DNA of 47,762 nucleotides. Origin: Claveliimonas sp964652805. Its GTDB lineage: Bacteria > Bacillota > Clostridia > Lachnospirales > Lachnospiraceae. Under the pieces are notes generated by a model. It was given only the letters and a program-made list of their open reading frames with translations. It was not told the DNA's origin and did no database searches. The stretch covers positions 1-47,762 of the forward strand of contig CAZZBJ010000001.1 of assembly GCA_964652805.1 (NCBI GenBank), given 5' to 3'. A program made the translations under genes and the position numbers. Position 1 is the stretch's first letter; every line of letters starts with the position of its first letter. This document shows positions 24,065 through 31,452 of the stretch, piece by piece.

Positions 24065-25354
24065 TTAAAAGTTTGCCCTGAGAATTGTTGCGCGGACATT
24101 CTGTGCCCCGCCAAATCCTCTGAGGAATGTGTGTTTTGGCAGCTTCCTGACCTGACGTTCTCCGGCCTCTCCACGCATCTGTGTCACTGCTTCAAAAACA
24201 TCTGCCATTCCGGATGCTGCAAAAGCATGTCCATAGGAGGTACGACCGCCATTTGTATTCATCGGCTTGTCTCCATCGTAGGCAAGCCTTCCGTCAAGGG
24301 CATATTTCCATCCCTCTCCCTTTGGAAGGTAACCAATCTCTTCGGCTGCCAGGAATGCAGAAGAACCAATAAAGTCATTTACAAAAACAAGATCCATATC
24401 GTCTGCTGTCAGTCCGGTCATTTCAAATACCTGACGGGCAGCTTCTGCGGTCGCTTTTTTCTCAAGATGCGGAACAATCGCATCGAGAACGGACGCTCCG
24501 GTTCCAAGCACCTCAATTGGCTTTGCATTAAATTTGCGGGCAATCTCTGTCGGAACTACGATACACGCTGCCGCTCCATCTGCAACACAGGAGTCACTGG
24601 ATGTACGCAGATACTGTGTCATCTTTGGATTGTAAGGGGACTTCATATATTCCCACACATCATCAAATCCAGCCTCTTTCGCCAGCTCGTCAAACGGAGT
24701 TCTCCGAATGGCTCTCGGACAGAGTGTTGCATTTCTTCTGAAATGATAGGACTGATGATTCAATACATCGTCCGCCTGTTCCGCAGTCAGTCCGTTCTCA
24801 TGTACATAATAGTTTATCCAGTCATCGTGGTTCATACCAGGACCGCCGCCGAGATATCTTCCGTAAGCACGGTCAAAGATAGAATCCAGATCAGGGAATA
24901 ATACCTCCGGTGTAAGCGCTGTTCTCATGTGATCCGGTGTATTTCCATCCGGCATGCCTGTACCCATCTCACTGCATCCTGTCAGTACGATATCATAAGC
25001 ACCGCTTGCCACCGCAAATACCGCTTCTTCAAGAGCGATGTATCCTGTACAGCATCCTTCGGAATGGGTGATAGATCCCTTTCCTCTCATGCCAAACCAG
25101 TCTGCCACCTGAAGGTTTGGTGTGATACTGTTATACAACATATGCGGGTTCGCCGATCCATGGAAGAAGTACTGCACATCTCTTGGCTCGACTCCCGCAT
25201 CAGCCATTGCATCCAGCGCAGCATATCCAAAAAGTTCCCCGTTTGTCAGTCCCTTATAGGTCGGATTCTCCACCCCATTGAAAAATGGAGTTGCACCGAC
25301 ACCTACGATTGAGACACTCCTCATATTTTTCCCAAGTTTTACATTCGTCAACAT
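24065..25354 (-). CDS. SCP2-type thiolase / acyltransferase
   Basis: A 429-residue thiolase-fold enzyme. The nucleophile is likely Cys101 in EGCCTGY, and the late His376 lies in YGHAFAASG. The usual HDxF or NEAF oxyanion motif reads NDFI (Asn326-Asp327), and the classical C-terminal CxG cysteine is missing, as in SCP2-type and archaeal thiolases. Such enzymes paired with DUF35 proteins perform Claisen condensation or cleavage, C-acylation, or retro-aldol cleavage of acyl-CoA. Here, with phosphate acyltransferase and butyrate kinase in the operon, thiolytic cleavage is the more likely direction. GAGG seven bases before the ATG supports the start; the ACP gene ends 15 bases upstream. Confidence 0.9.
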   Translation of the reverse strand: MLTNVKLGKNMRSVSIVGVGATPFFNGVENPTYKGLTNGELFGYAALDAMADAGVEPRDVQYFFHGSANPHMLYNSITPNLQVADWFGMRGKGSITHSEGCCTGYIALEEAVFAVASGAYDIVLTGCSEMGTGMPDGNTPDHMRTALTPEVLFPDLDSIFDRAYGRYLGGGPGMNHDDWINYYVHENGLTAEQADDVLNHQSYHFRRNATLCPRAIRRTPFDELAKEAGFDDVWEYMKSPYNPKMTQYLRTSSDSCVADGAAACIVVPTEIARKFNAKPIEVLGTGASVLDAIVPHLEKKATAEAARQVFEMTGLTADDMDLVFVNDFIGSSAFLAAEEIGYLPKGEGWKYALDGRLAYDGDKPMNTNGGRTSYGHAFAASGMADVFEAVTQMRGEAGERQVRKLPKHTFLRGFGGAQNVRATILRANF

Positions 25355-25369
25355 ATCATTACCTCACAT

Positions 25370-25612
25370 TTACATTTCATCCATAATATGATCAACAAGA
25401 TCACCGATTGTCTCAAACTGGCTCATTCTTGCCACCGGAATCATGACATCGTATTCATTTTCTATGGATGCACTCAAAGCTACCTTCTGCATAGACTGAC
25501 CGCCAAGCTCCTCAGCGATCTTTGTGTTTTCATTCATCTCAGATGCCTCTTTTTTGTAGGCTCTTGCAGCAAACTCAATCACCTTTTCTAAAACGTCTTT
25601 TCTTTCTTCCAT
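25370..25612 (-). CDS. acyl carrier protein
   Basis: An 80-residue acyl carrier protein with the typical four-helix acidic sequence. The phosphopantetheine serine is most likely Ser40 in ELGGQSMQKVAL; the canonical DSL is QSM here, so the aspartate before the serine is missing. Housekeeping ACPs keep DSL, so this is a divergent, specialised carrier. It immediately precedes the thiolase gene, and acpS lies in the same operon. I infer that an acyl group is carried on this protein during the thiolase step. AGAGG upstream supports the start. Confidence 0.9.
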   Translation of the reverse strand: MEERKDVLEKVIEFAARAYKKEASEMNENTKIAEELGGQSMQKVALSASIENEYDVMIPVARMSQFETIGDLVDHIMDEM

Positions 25613-25648
25613 GGTTTTCCTCTTTCATACTATCTAAAAATTATGTAA

Positions 25649-26902
25649 TTATTTCTGATACTTTTCTTCCTCTGCCTTTACAAAGCCCGGCTTTGCCAAT
25701 CCGACAAATACAGCAAAACCGACCGCCATAAGCACTGCTCCGCAGATATACGGAATACGGTAGCTTCCTGTGATGCCGTAGAATGCTGCAAAGAATGCAG
25801 GTCCGATTGCACCAACGACCTGGATGATCGGCTGAATCACTCCGTATCCATTTGCAAAGCTGTCGCCAAATTCTTCAATACACAGAGAAGCCGGCCAGTT
25901 TGCAGCTCCGCCAACTACCATACCGATCATAACGAGGGAAGCCCACACACCAACAGTTGTTCCGGTAAGATTCAAAAGCATTGCCGCAACACCACATACA
26001 TAGGTTGTGCAAGCTGCTTTTCTTGCACCAATTTGGGAATCGATCACTCCACAGATATAAGAGCCCGGGAGTGCAAAAAGTCCGGATGCAAGCATCATCA
26101 TGGTTGCCTTTCCCGAATCGAATCCAATTTCAAGAAGCCTCGGGAACAGCTGAACCATCAGACCACTCGCAAAAAGCAGCTGTGTGCCAAGTGTAATACC
26201 ATGTATCCAAACCTGTGGGGTTGAAAGAAGCTTCTTGGTTGTCCAGATACTTTTTTTATTGAATTTTTTCTCCTCATCTGCACCTTCTGCAGCCTCTCCG
26301 TTATCCGGTGCAAACCCTTTGTCCGCAGGATTATCAGCAAGTAAAGCAGCCATCATAACAGCCGCAACAATTGCAATTACAATAAACGGGAGGAATCCTC
26401 CAAGGGAACCCATTGCACCATAACCGGCCTGATAGATCATAGTTGCTACGCCGGAGCAGAGCGGAATACCCATTGTTACAATTCCCATAACCACACCTTT
26501 TTTCTTTGGAAACCATCTGGAAATAAGTACCGGTGAAAGCTGATAACCTATACCACTGGAAATTCCATTTGCAAGAATCAGACAAACAGCAAAGAGTAGA
26601 AAATCACCACTTGTGCCAAGTCCGATCATTACAACTACATAAATTGCAAAACAAATAAGACTGAGCTTCTTTGCAGAATATTTTACTGAAAGCTTACCGA
26701 GCACAAACCCTGCAACGATATTCGCAAGTGAACCTGCGGAAATCAAACTTGTAAGTACCGCAGCATTCCATCCATGAAGCTCTGCCAGAGTTCCTGAAGC
26801 GGCATTCATTGCGCTTCCGACAGCAGTTGCTGTAAAGTATGCCAGAAATGCATAAATAATTAACAGCCAACCCTTACCATATCCCTTTTTTGTATTTTTC
26901 AT
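25649..26902 (-). CDS. MFS transporter of the oxalate/formate antiporter-monocarboxylate type
   Basis: A 417-residue membrane transporter with about twelve helices. Family-like marks are the ISAGSLANIVAGFVLGKLSVKYSAKK loop after helix 2 and the PVLISRWFPKKKGVVMGIV segment after helix 4, which is characteristic of oxalate/formate antiporters and monocarboxylate carriers. It is the first gene of the long array and lies directly under the divergent regulon operator, so it is the likely importer of the organic acid substrate or a substrate-product exchanger. AGAGG upstream of the ATG. Confidence 0.88.
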   Translation of the reverse strand: MKNTKKGYGKGWLLIIYAFLAYFTATAVGSAMNAASGTLAELHGWNAAVLTSLISAGSLANIVAGFVLGKLSVKYSAKKLSLICFAIYVVVMIGLGTSGDFLLFAVCLILANGISSGIGYQLSPVLISRWFPKKKGVVMGIVTMGIPLCSGVATMIYQAGYGAMGSLGGFLPFIVIAIVAAVMMAALLADNPADKGFAPDNGEAAEGADEEKKFNKKSIWTTKKLLSTPQVWIHGITLGTQLLFASGLMVQLFPRLLEIGFDSGKATMMMLASGLFALPGSYICGVIDSQIGARKAACTTYVCGVAAMLLNLTGTTVGVWASLVMIGMVVGGAANWPASLCIEEFGDSFANGYGVIQPIIQVVGAIGPAFFAAFYGITGSYRIPYICGAVLMAVGFAVFVGLAKPGFVKAEEEKYQK

Positions 26903-26998
26903 TTTTTTTAATCCTCTTTTTTTCCAATATCTTTTTTCTTGTTACTTATTGAATGAAGCACTAAGTTTTTACGTCCCGGCACGTTTACTTATAGCCTT

Positions 26999-27092
26999 AC
27001 TATAGCCAGATTTATCTTTTCCCTCAACTTTCTAATTTCCCAATGCTTTAGGAAAAAATAAATGTCCATTTTTTTACCTGAAATCTTATAAT
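26999..27092. promoter_or_regulatory. divergent regulon operator with two promoters
   Basis: Inverted repeat TTTCCC-N8-AGGAAA at 27036-27055. Leftward: eight bases, -35 TTGAGG (27027-27022), 17 bases, -10 TATAGT (27004-26999), serving the MFS-ACP-thiolase operon. Rightward: eight bases, -35 GTCCAT (27064-27069), 17 bases, -10 TATAAT (27087-27092), serving the ThuA-like gene. Both sides have identical spacing and poor -35 boxes, as expected if a bound activator helps RNA polymerase. The site matches those at 19766, 37403 and 41551. Confidence 0.82.
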
Positions 27093-27128
27093 AAAACCAT
27101 AGAAAAATAATATACAAGGAGGTATTTC

Positions 27129-27959
27129 ATGAAAACAATCCACGTGCTTTTGGTATCCGGTCTTGTCACAATCGAACACCAGAGCAGAAAAATGAACGAA
27201 AGACTCCGGGAGCTTCTCGAAGCAACCGGCCGCTTTCAGGTAGTGATCACCGAAGAGTTCCGAAACATAACTCCGGAATATCTCGAACCCTATGATCTCT
27301 TACTCATTAATTATGACGGGAAGCTTCTGCCGACACAGCCTGCCAGACGCTTTGGCGAGCAGACAGAAAACGCTGTCTTCGACTTTGCCGCACAAGGCAA
27401 AGGCATCGTCTTCTATCATTCCAGTATCTGGGTCGACGCTCACTGGCCGGACGAGTGGCGTAAACTGCTTGGCGGATACTGTGCTATGGAGCAGGGCTGC
27501 CGCCGCTGTCCCAAAGATGATTACTATGTAGAAACTACTGACCCCAATCATCCGATCACAAAAGACATTGATGCAAAATGGATGAATGTTTTTGATGATC
27601 TTTTCACTCAGCTGATCATACATCCGGAAGCCAGAATGCATGTGCTGGCATCTGTGTATGACAATGTTGATTTTTACAGGGTTCCCGGCTTCCCTCCCGC
27701 ACATCATCCGGTGGAAATTCCTGATGGAGATCTCACAAAGATGCCCGGTGTAAATCAATACACGCCTGTAATCTGGACAAATGAATACGGAAAGGGACGT
27801 GTATTTGTCACATCCATCGGACACTGGGAAGCATTAGATCGTTTCAACTTTATCACCATGCTTGTCCGAGGATGCGAATGGGCCGCAACCGGGGAGGTAA
27901 CTCTTGAAAAACCGGACCGCAGCGGAGATAACCGTTTAAAGCTTTTCCCATATTATTAA
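27129..27959 (+). CDS. ThuA-like domain protein
   Basis: A 276-residue protein of the ThuA family, a glutamine-amidotransferase-like fold linked to trehalose and 3-keto-glycoside catabolism. The N-terminus HVLLVSGLVTIEHQSRKMNERLRELLEATGRFQVVITEE, the YDLLLINYDG strand and KGIVFYHSSIWVDAHWPDEWRKLLGG, then GKGRVFVTSIGHW near the end, fit the family. No signal peptide is present. It is divergent from the MFS-ACP operon and shares its operator, so it belongs to the same pathway. Recent work ties ThuA proteins to processing of oxidised glycosides; this is general knowledge and the substrate here is unknown. AAGGAGG precedes the start. Confidence 0.87.
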   Translation: MKTIHVLLVSGLVTIEHQSRKMNERLRELLEATGRFQVVITEEFRNITPEYLEPYDLLLINYDGKLLPTQPARRFGEQTENAVFDFAAQGKGIVFYHSSIWVDAHWPDEWRKLLGGYCAMEQGCRRCPKDDYYVETTDPNHPITKDIDAKWMNVFDDLFTQLIIHPEARMHVLASVYDNVDFYRVPGFPPAHHPVEIPDGDLTKMPGVNQYTPVIWTNEYGKGRVFVTSIGHWEALDRFNFITMLVRGCEWAATGEVTLEKPDRSGDNRLKLFPYY

Positions 27960-27984
27960 AATGACAGCAACTCTGACGAGACCT

Positions 27985-28014
27985 GCAGGGAGCTGCCGTC
28001 TGGCAGCTCCCTGC
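27985..28014. promoter_or_regulatory. perfect hairpin between the ThuA gene and the regulator gene
   Basis: Arms GCAGGGAGCTGCC (27985-27997) and its exact complement (28002-28014) with a four-base loop. No T-run follows, so it is not a standard intrinsic terminator; it ends 38 bases before the regulator start. It may slow or partly stop read-through from the ThuA gene into the regulator gene, or protect the mRNA end. Confidence 0.5.
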
Positions 28015-28052
28015 GGATACATGGCAACAAATGAAAAAAGGAGGCAGATCTT

Positions 28053-29978
28053 ATGGATACATTGAATTTGAGCCTGCGGCAACGCAAACTGATTCATATT
28101 CTGCAGAATCAAAGCGATTATATTACCGGAAATGAACTTGCCGGACAATTGTCTGTATCTCCTCGTACAATTCGATACGATATCGAAACCATCAATCAAG
28201 CGCTTGCCCCTCACCATGCCAAAATCCTTTCAGAACGCAGCAAGGGATATCTTTTTCACGCAAAAGTCCCTGAAGCAATCCAGAAAATGAATCAAATTGA
28301 GGCTGCACTTTTTTCCAGAGAAGACCGTATACATTTCCTGGCTTTTCGCCTGTGTCTCTCCGATGAGCCTCTGAATCTGTACGATCTGGAAGAGGAGATT
28401 TATGTCAGCCGCACAGCACTGGAGAGTGATCTGCGCCATTTAAAGCGGAGCTACGGTCTGGATTCTCCTTATATTAAACTTCACCGTTCTGGTGACAACA
28501 TTTGGTTTCATCCTGACGAAGCTAAAATACGTCTGCTTCTCAATCATCTGTTTCTGGAAGACTGGAATTATAACAGAAGTGAAAATGCCTACTATGATCA
28601 TTCATTTCTGAATCGAAACATCATGGAGTATGTAACAGGTATGGTATCCCATGTTCTATATCAATTCGGAATATCCATGGAGGATTCCTCCCTGGTATCA
28701 TTGAATCTGGCTATCACGATTATGTACTACCGTGTCACATCCGGACATTACCTGCCGGAGGATTTATCCATTTCATGGGAGGATTCACAATCCGCCAATG
28801 CTGCCCGGTGTATTTTCGACACTCTGGAAAACAAGTGGAACTGCACCTTCCGTCCTGAAGAACAAAATCACATATACCAACGAATCATGTCCGGACGTAT
28901 ATCTGACGTCACAGCTTTGAGTTTCGAGACCGCTCCTGTCTGTTTTGATCCGTCGATTCTGGCATTTGCAGATGAATATTTAACAAAAATAACAACAACC
29001 TTTGGGATTGATTTTTCATCCAATGAAGACTTTTACATCACACTTTTAATGTTTTTGAAACATCTGTCCATGCCTGCTGCGGTGTTTCAGCTGCAGGGAA
29101 ATCAAACGATCTTAAAAAAAACATTGCTCATTGAATATGAGATTTCCTACTTGATTGAAGAATTGTCGCTGAAATATCTTGGGCATTATCTCAGCCAGAC
29201 AGAACTTCTGTACCTGGCACACTGCATATACGGTGCATTGGAGGACCTTCAGGAAATCCATCCCAACACCAAACTGAAAACTGTTATCTGCTGTCATCTT
29301 AGCATGCCGGCCGCATGGGCACTTAAAAAGCGGATCATGGGGGTCTTTGACAAATATTTAAATCTTGTCAGTCTGCTCCCGGTTAATGCCAAAGACACAT
29401 TTGATTTCAATCATATCGATCTTGTGATTTCTACGGCCCAGAAAATCATTACAAAAAACACAGGAACCGAAATCATATATTTTGATTCGGTTTTGTCTTA
29501 TCAGGATTTTCCAAAGCTCTCTGCATTCATTCGGAAGAAGCAATTAGAAAGAATTGCTTTTTACCCATATCTTTCTATCAGGAAATTACTGGAACATGCT
29601 TTCTGGCATGAAAAGGCAGGGAACTGTGACCGATTTGAAATTATAGAATTACTTGCCAATGATTTTATAAATAACGGGTTCACCTCCGAAGATTACCTGG
29701 AAGATGTTCTGAGACGGGAATCCATCTCCACCAATGCCCTGAACCACGGAATTCTGTTTCTGCATTCTCTGGTCCCGTCGCAGAAGACCGCACTTTCTGC
29801 AGCCATCTTCCAGACTCCTGTCGTCTGGTGTTCCCGGAAGATTCGTATTGTTGTCATGGCCGCATTTCGGCCGGAACAAACTTCTTATGCATTCTATCTT
29901 CTCAATCGGTTTGCCGATGACCGCATTGACCTGGACCGGACAAAAACAAAACAGTCCTTTATAGAATACTTCTCATAA
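28053..29978 (+). CDS. PRD-domain transcriptional regulator (MtlR/LicR-like), copy 1
   Basis: A 641-residue multidomain regulator. An N-terminal HTH (ITGNELAGQLSVSPRTIRYDIETINQAL, about 26-54) is followed by a central helical PRD-like region (about 75-400), an EIIB-like domain (KLKTVICCHLSM with a cysteine pair, about 405-495) and a C-terminal EIIA-like domain (about 510-640), where His571 in GILFLHSLVPS is a candidate phosphorylation site. Such proteins sense PTS phosphorylation and activate sugar genes. No PTS transporter lies in this window. It follows the ThuA-like gene by 94 bases and may share its promoter. A close paralogue of nearly the same length is at 37864-39807. Candidate activator of the shared operator; inference. 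Confidence 0.88.
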   Translation: MDTLNLSLRQRKLIHILQNQSDYITGNELAGQLSVSPRTIRYDIETINQALAPHHAKILSERSKGYLFHAKVPEAIQKMNQIEAALFSREDRIHFLAFRLCLSDEPLNLYDLEEEIYVSRTALESDLRHLKRSYGLDSPYIKLHRSGDNIWFHPDEAKIRLLLNHLFLEDWNYNRSENAYYDHSFLNRNIMEYVTGMVSHVLYQFGISMEDSSLVSLNLAITIMYYRVTSGHYLPEDLSISWEDSQSANAARCIFDTLENKWNCTFRPEEQNHIYQRIMSGRISDVTALSFETAPVCFDPSILAFADEYLTKITTTFGIDFSSNEDFYITLLMFLKHLSMPAAVFQLQGNQTILKKTLLIEYEISYLIEELSLKYLGHYLSQTELLYLAHCIYGALEDLQEIHPNTKLKTVICCHLSMPAAWALKKRIMGVFDKYLNLVSLLPVNAKDTFDFNHIDLVISTAQKIITKNTGTEIIYFDSVLSYQDFPKLSAFIRKKQLERIAFYPYLSIRKLLEHAFWHEKAGNCDRFEIIELLANDFINNGFTSEDYLEDVLRRESISTNALNHGILFLHSLVPSQKTALSAAIFQTPVVWCSRKIRIVVMAAFRPEQTSYAFYLLNRFADDRIDLDRTKTKQSFIEYFS

Positions 29979-30016
29979 GCGCAAAGGCAGGATTGACCAT
30001 CCTGCCTTTGCCGCTT
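29977..30016. terminator. bidirectional terminator between regulator 1 and the GPH symporter gene
   Basis: Arms GCAAAGGCAGGAT (29981-29993) and ATCCTGCCTTTGC (29999-30011) pair perfectly around a TGACC loop, and AAGC/GCTT extends the stem past a one-base bulge. It lies between convergent genes. The T-run is short on both sides. Confidence 0.7.
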
Positions 30017-30036
30017 CATTCAATATGCATCAATAT

Positions 30037-31419
30037 TTAGTGGTTCGCTGCTCTTCTCTGCTCCAACGCTTCGTTTATCTCCTCCATCTTCTCATTGGAA
30101 AGCTTGTAGAAAAACAGCGGAATCATGCCGACAGCGACACAAATTGCAGGCACAATATTAACAACCATATTAATTCCCTGCCTGGCTGCCTCTGTCTGCT
30201 CTGCATTTGGCACATATCCTGATGCGCTGAGCAGCATTGCTCCCGCTACACCGCAGATTGCTGTCGCCAGCTTAACACTCAAAGTAAGGAACGAGCTGCA
30301 CAGTCCCTCTTCTCGGACACCATTCTTATAATCACCATACTCGATACTGTCAGAAATCATTCCGTAAACAACACCCTGAGATGAATTCGCAATACCAATC
30401 ACAAATGAAATCGCCAGAAGGAATGCAGCATTATTTGCCGGGAATGCGTACATAACCACAAATCCAATAACCATTAAAACATTCAGTGCCAGAATATAGT
30501 TTCTCTTTCCAAACTTCGCCGCGCCAGCCGGGACAAAGAACCCTCCAATCAATGCTCCGATGGACATGCTTGAATAAACCGGCGAGATCATTGTATAAGA
30601 ACCAACCACGTAGATCACATAGTACGACAGCATAGTCATACGTCCCATAATACCAATCGTTCCACCAAGTGTATTAAGAATCACCAGCACAATCTGATCA
30701 TTCTTTAAGAGCATCCTGATACTTTCAACGACACTTCTCTTTTCCTGCTCTTTATTCACATGCAGCTCACCCACATATTTCTCCGGGCAAATGTGCGCCG
30801 TAATCAAATAAATCGGAACCATAGCCAGAGAAAACAGTACTGTTGTCCAGAAATATCCCTTCGCAGTAGCCACATCGCTGTTACCGAAAAACAGGATCAA
30901 CGGCATAGCAACTGCACCCAGAATAATCGATCCGACAGAGTTAAAAATATTTCTCGCCGCAGATAAAAGCTGTCTTTCCTGTGTATCCTTTGCAACTACA
31001 TTCACAAGGCTCGCATACGCTGTCTGTACAACGGTATATGCCATACCCGCTCCAATATAAAAGGCCAGGCATAATAACACCTTCGTCATTCCCTGAACAG
31101 GAAGTACTGTAAATGTTAAAATATTAAAAATTGCAAGCACTGCCGGCGCAAATAAAATATATGGTCTGAATTTGCCCCATTTTGTATTTGTTCTGTCACA
31201 AATCATACCCATCATCGGATCATTGATCGCATCCCACACGCGGGCAATCAGCATAATCAGTGAAATTGCTCCCGCCGTCAGACCCACAACATCTGTATAG
31301 AAGATCATCAGATATGTATTGATCATGTACCAGCTCATCTGACCGCCCAACTCACCAATACCATAACCCAGTGTCAGCTTTAATGGTGTTTTCTCTTTCG
31401 TTTGATTTGTACTGCTCAT
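30037..31419 (-). CDS. GPH family sugar (glycoside-pentoside-hexuronide) cation symporter
   Basis: A 460-residue membrane transporter of the MFS-related GPH family, which includes melibiose, xyloside and glucuronide symporters. LTLGYGIGELGGQMSWYMINTYLMIFYTDVVGL opens the protein and WDAINDPMMGMICDRTNTKWGKFRPYILF is the highly characteristic segment between helices 2 and 3. It is the last gene of the redox operon starting with the iron-sulfur flavoprotein. Placement in the regulon implies that a sugar-like compound, glycoside or sugar acid enters by this route. A second GPH gene at 44867 belongs to a different, xyloside-type locus. Confidence 0.93.
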   Translation of the reverse strand: MSSTNQTKEKTPLKLTLGYGIGELGGQMSWYMINTYLMIFYTDVVGLTAGAISLIMLIARVWDAINDPMMGMICDRTNTKWGKFRPYILFAPAVLAIFNILTFTVLPVQGMTKVLLCLAFYIGAGMAYTVVQTAYASLVNVVAKDTQERQLLSAARNIFNSVGSIILGAVAMPLILFFGNSDVATAKGYFWTTVLFSLAMVPIYLITAHICPEKYVGELHVNKEQEKRSVVESIRMLLKNDQIVLVILNTLGGTIGIMGRMTMLSYYVIYVVGSYTMISPVYSSMSIGALIGGFFVPAGAAKFGKRNYILALNVLMVIGFVVMYAFPANNAAFLLAISFVIGIANSSQGVVYGMISDSIEYGDYKNGVREEGLCSSFLTLSVKLATAICGVAGAMLLSASGYVPNAEQTEAARQGINMVVNIVPAICVAVGMIPLFFYKLSNEKMEEINEALEQRRAANH

Positions 31420-31452
31420 AATTCTTCTCCTTTATTCACATTTTTTCGTTAT

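Noticed and set aside
23555..24901. 448-codon plus-strand frame across the DUF35 and thiolase genes
   Set aside because: It runs antisense to two conserved genes and has cysteine-rich low-similarity translation.
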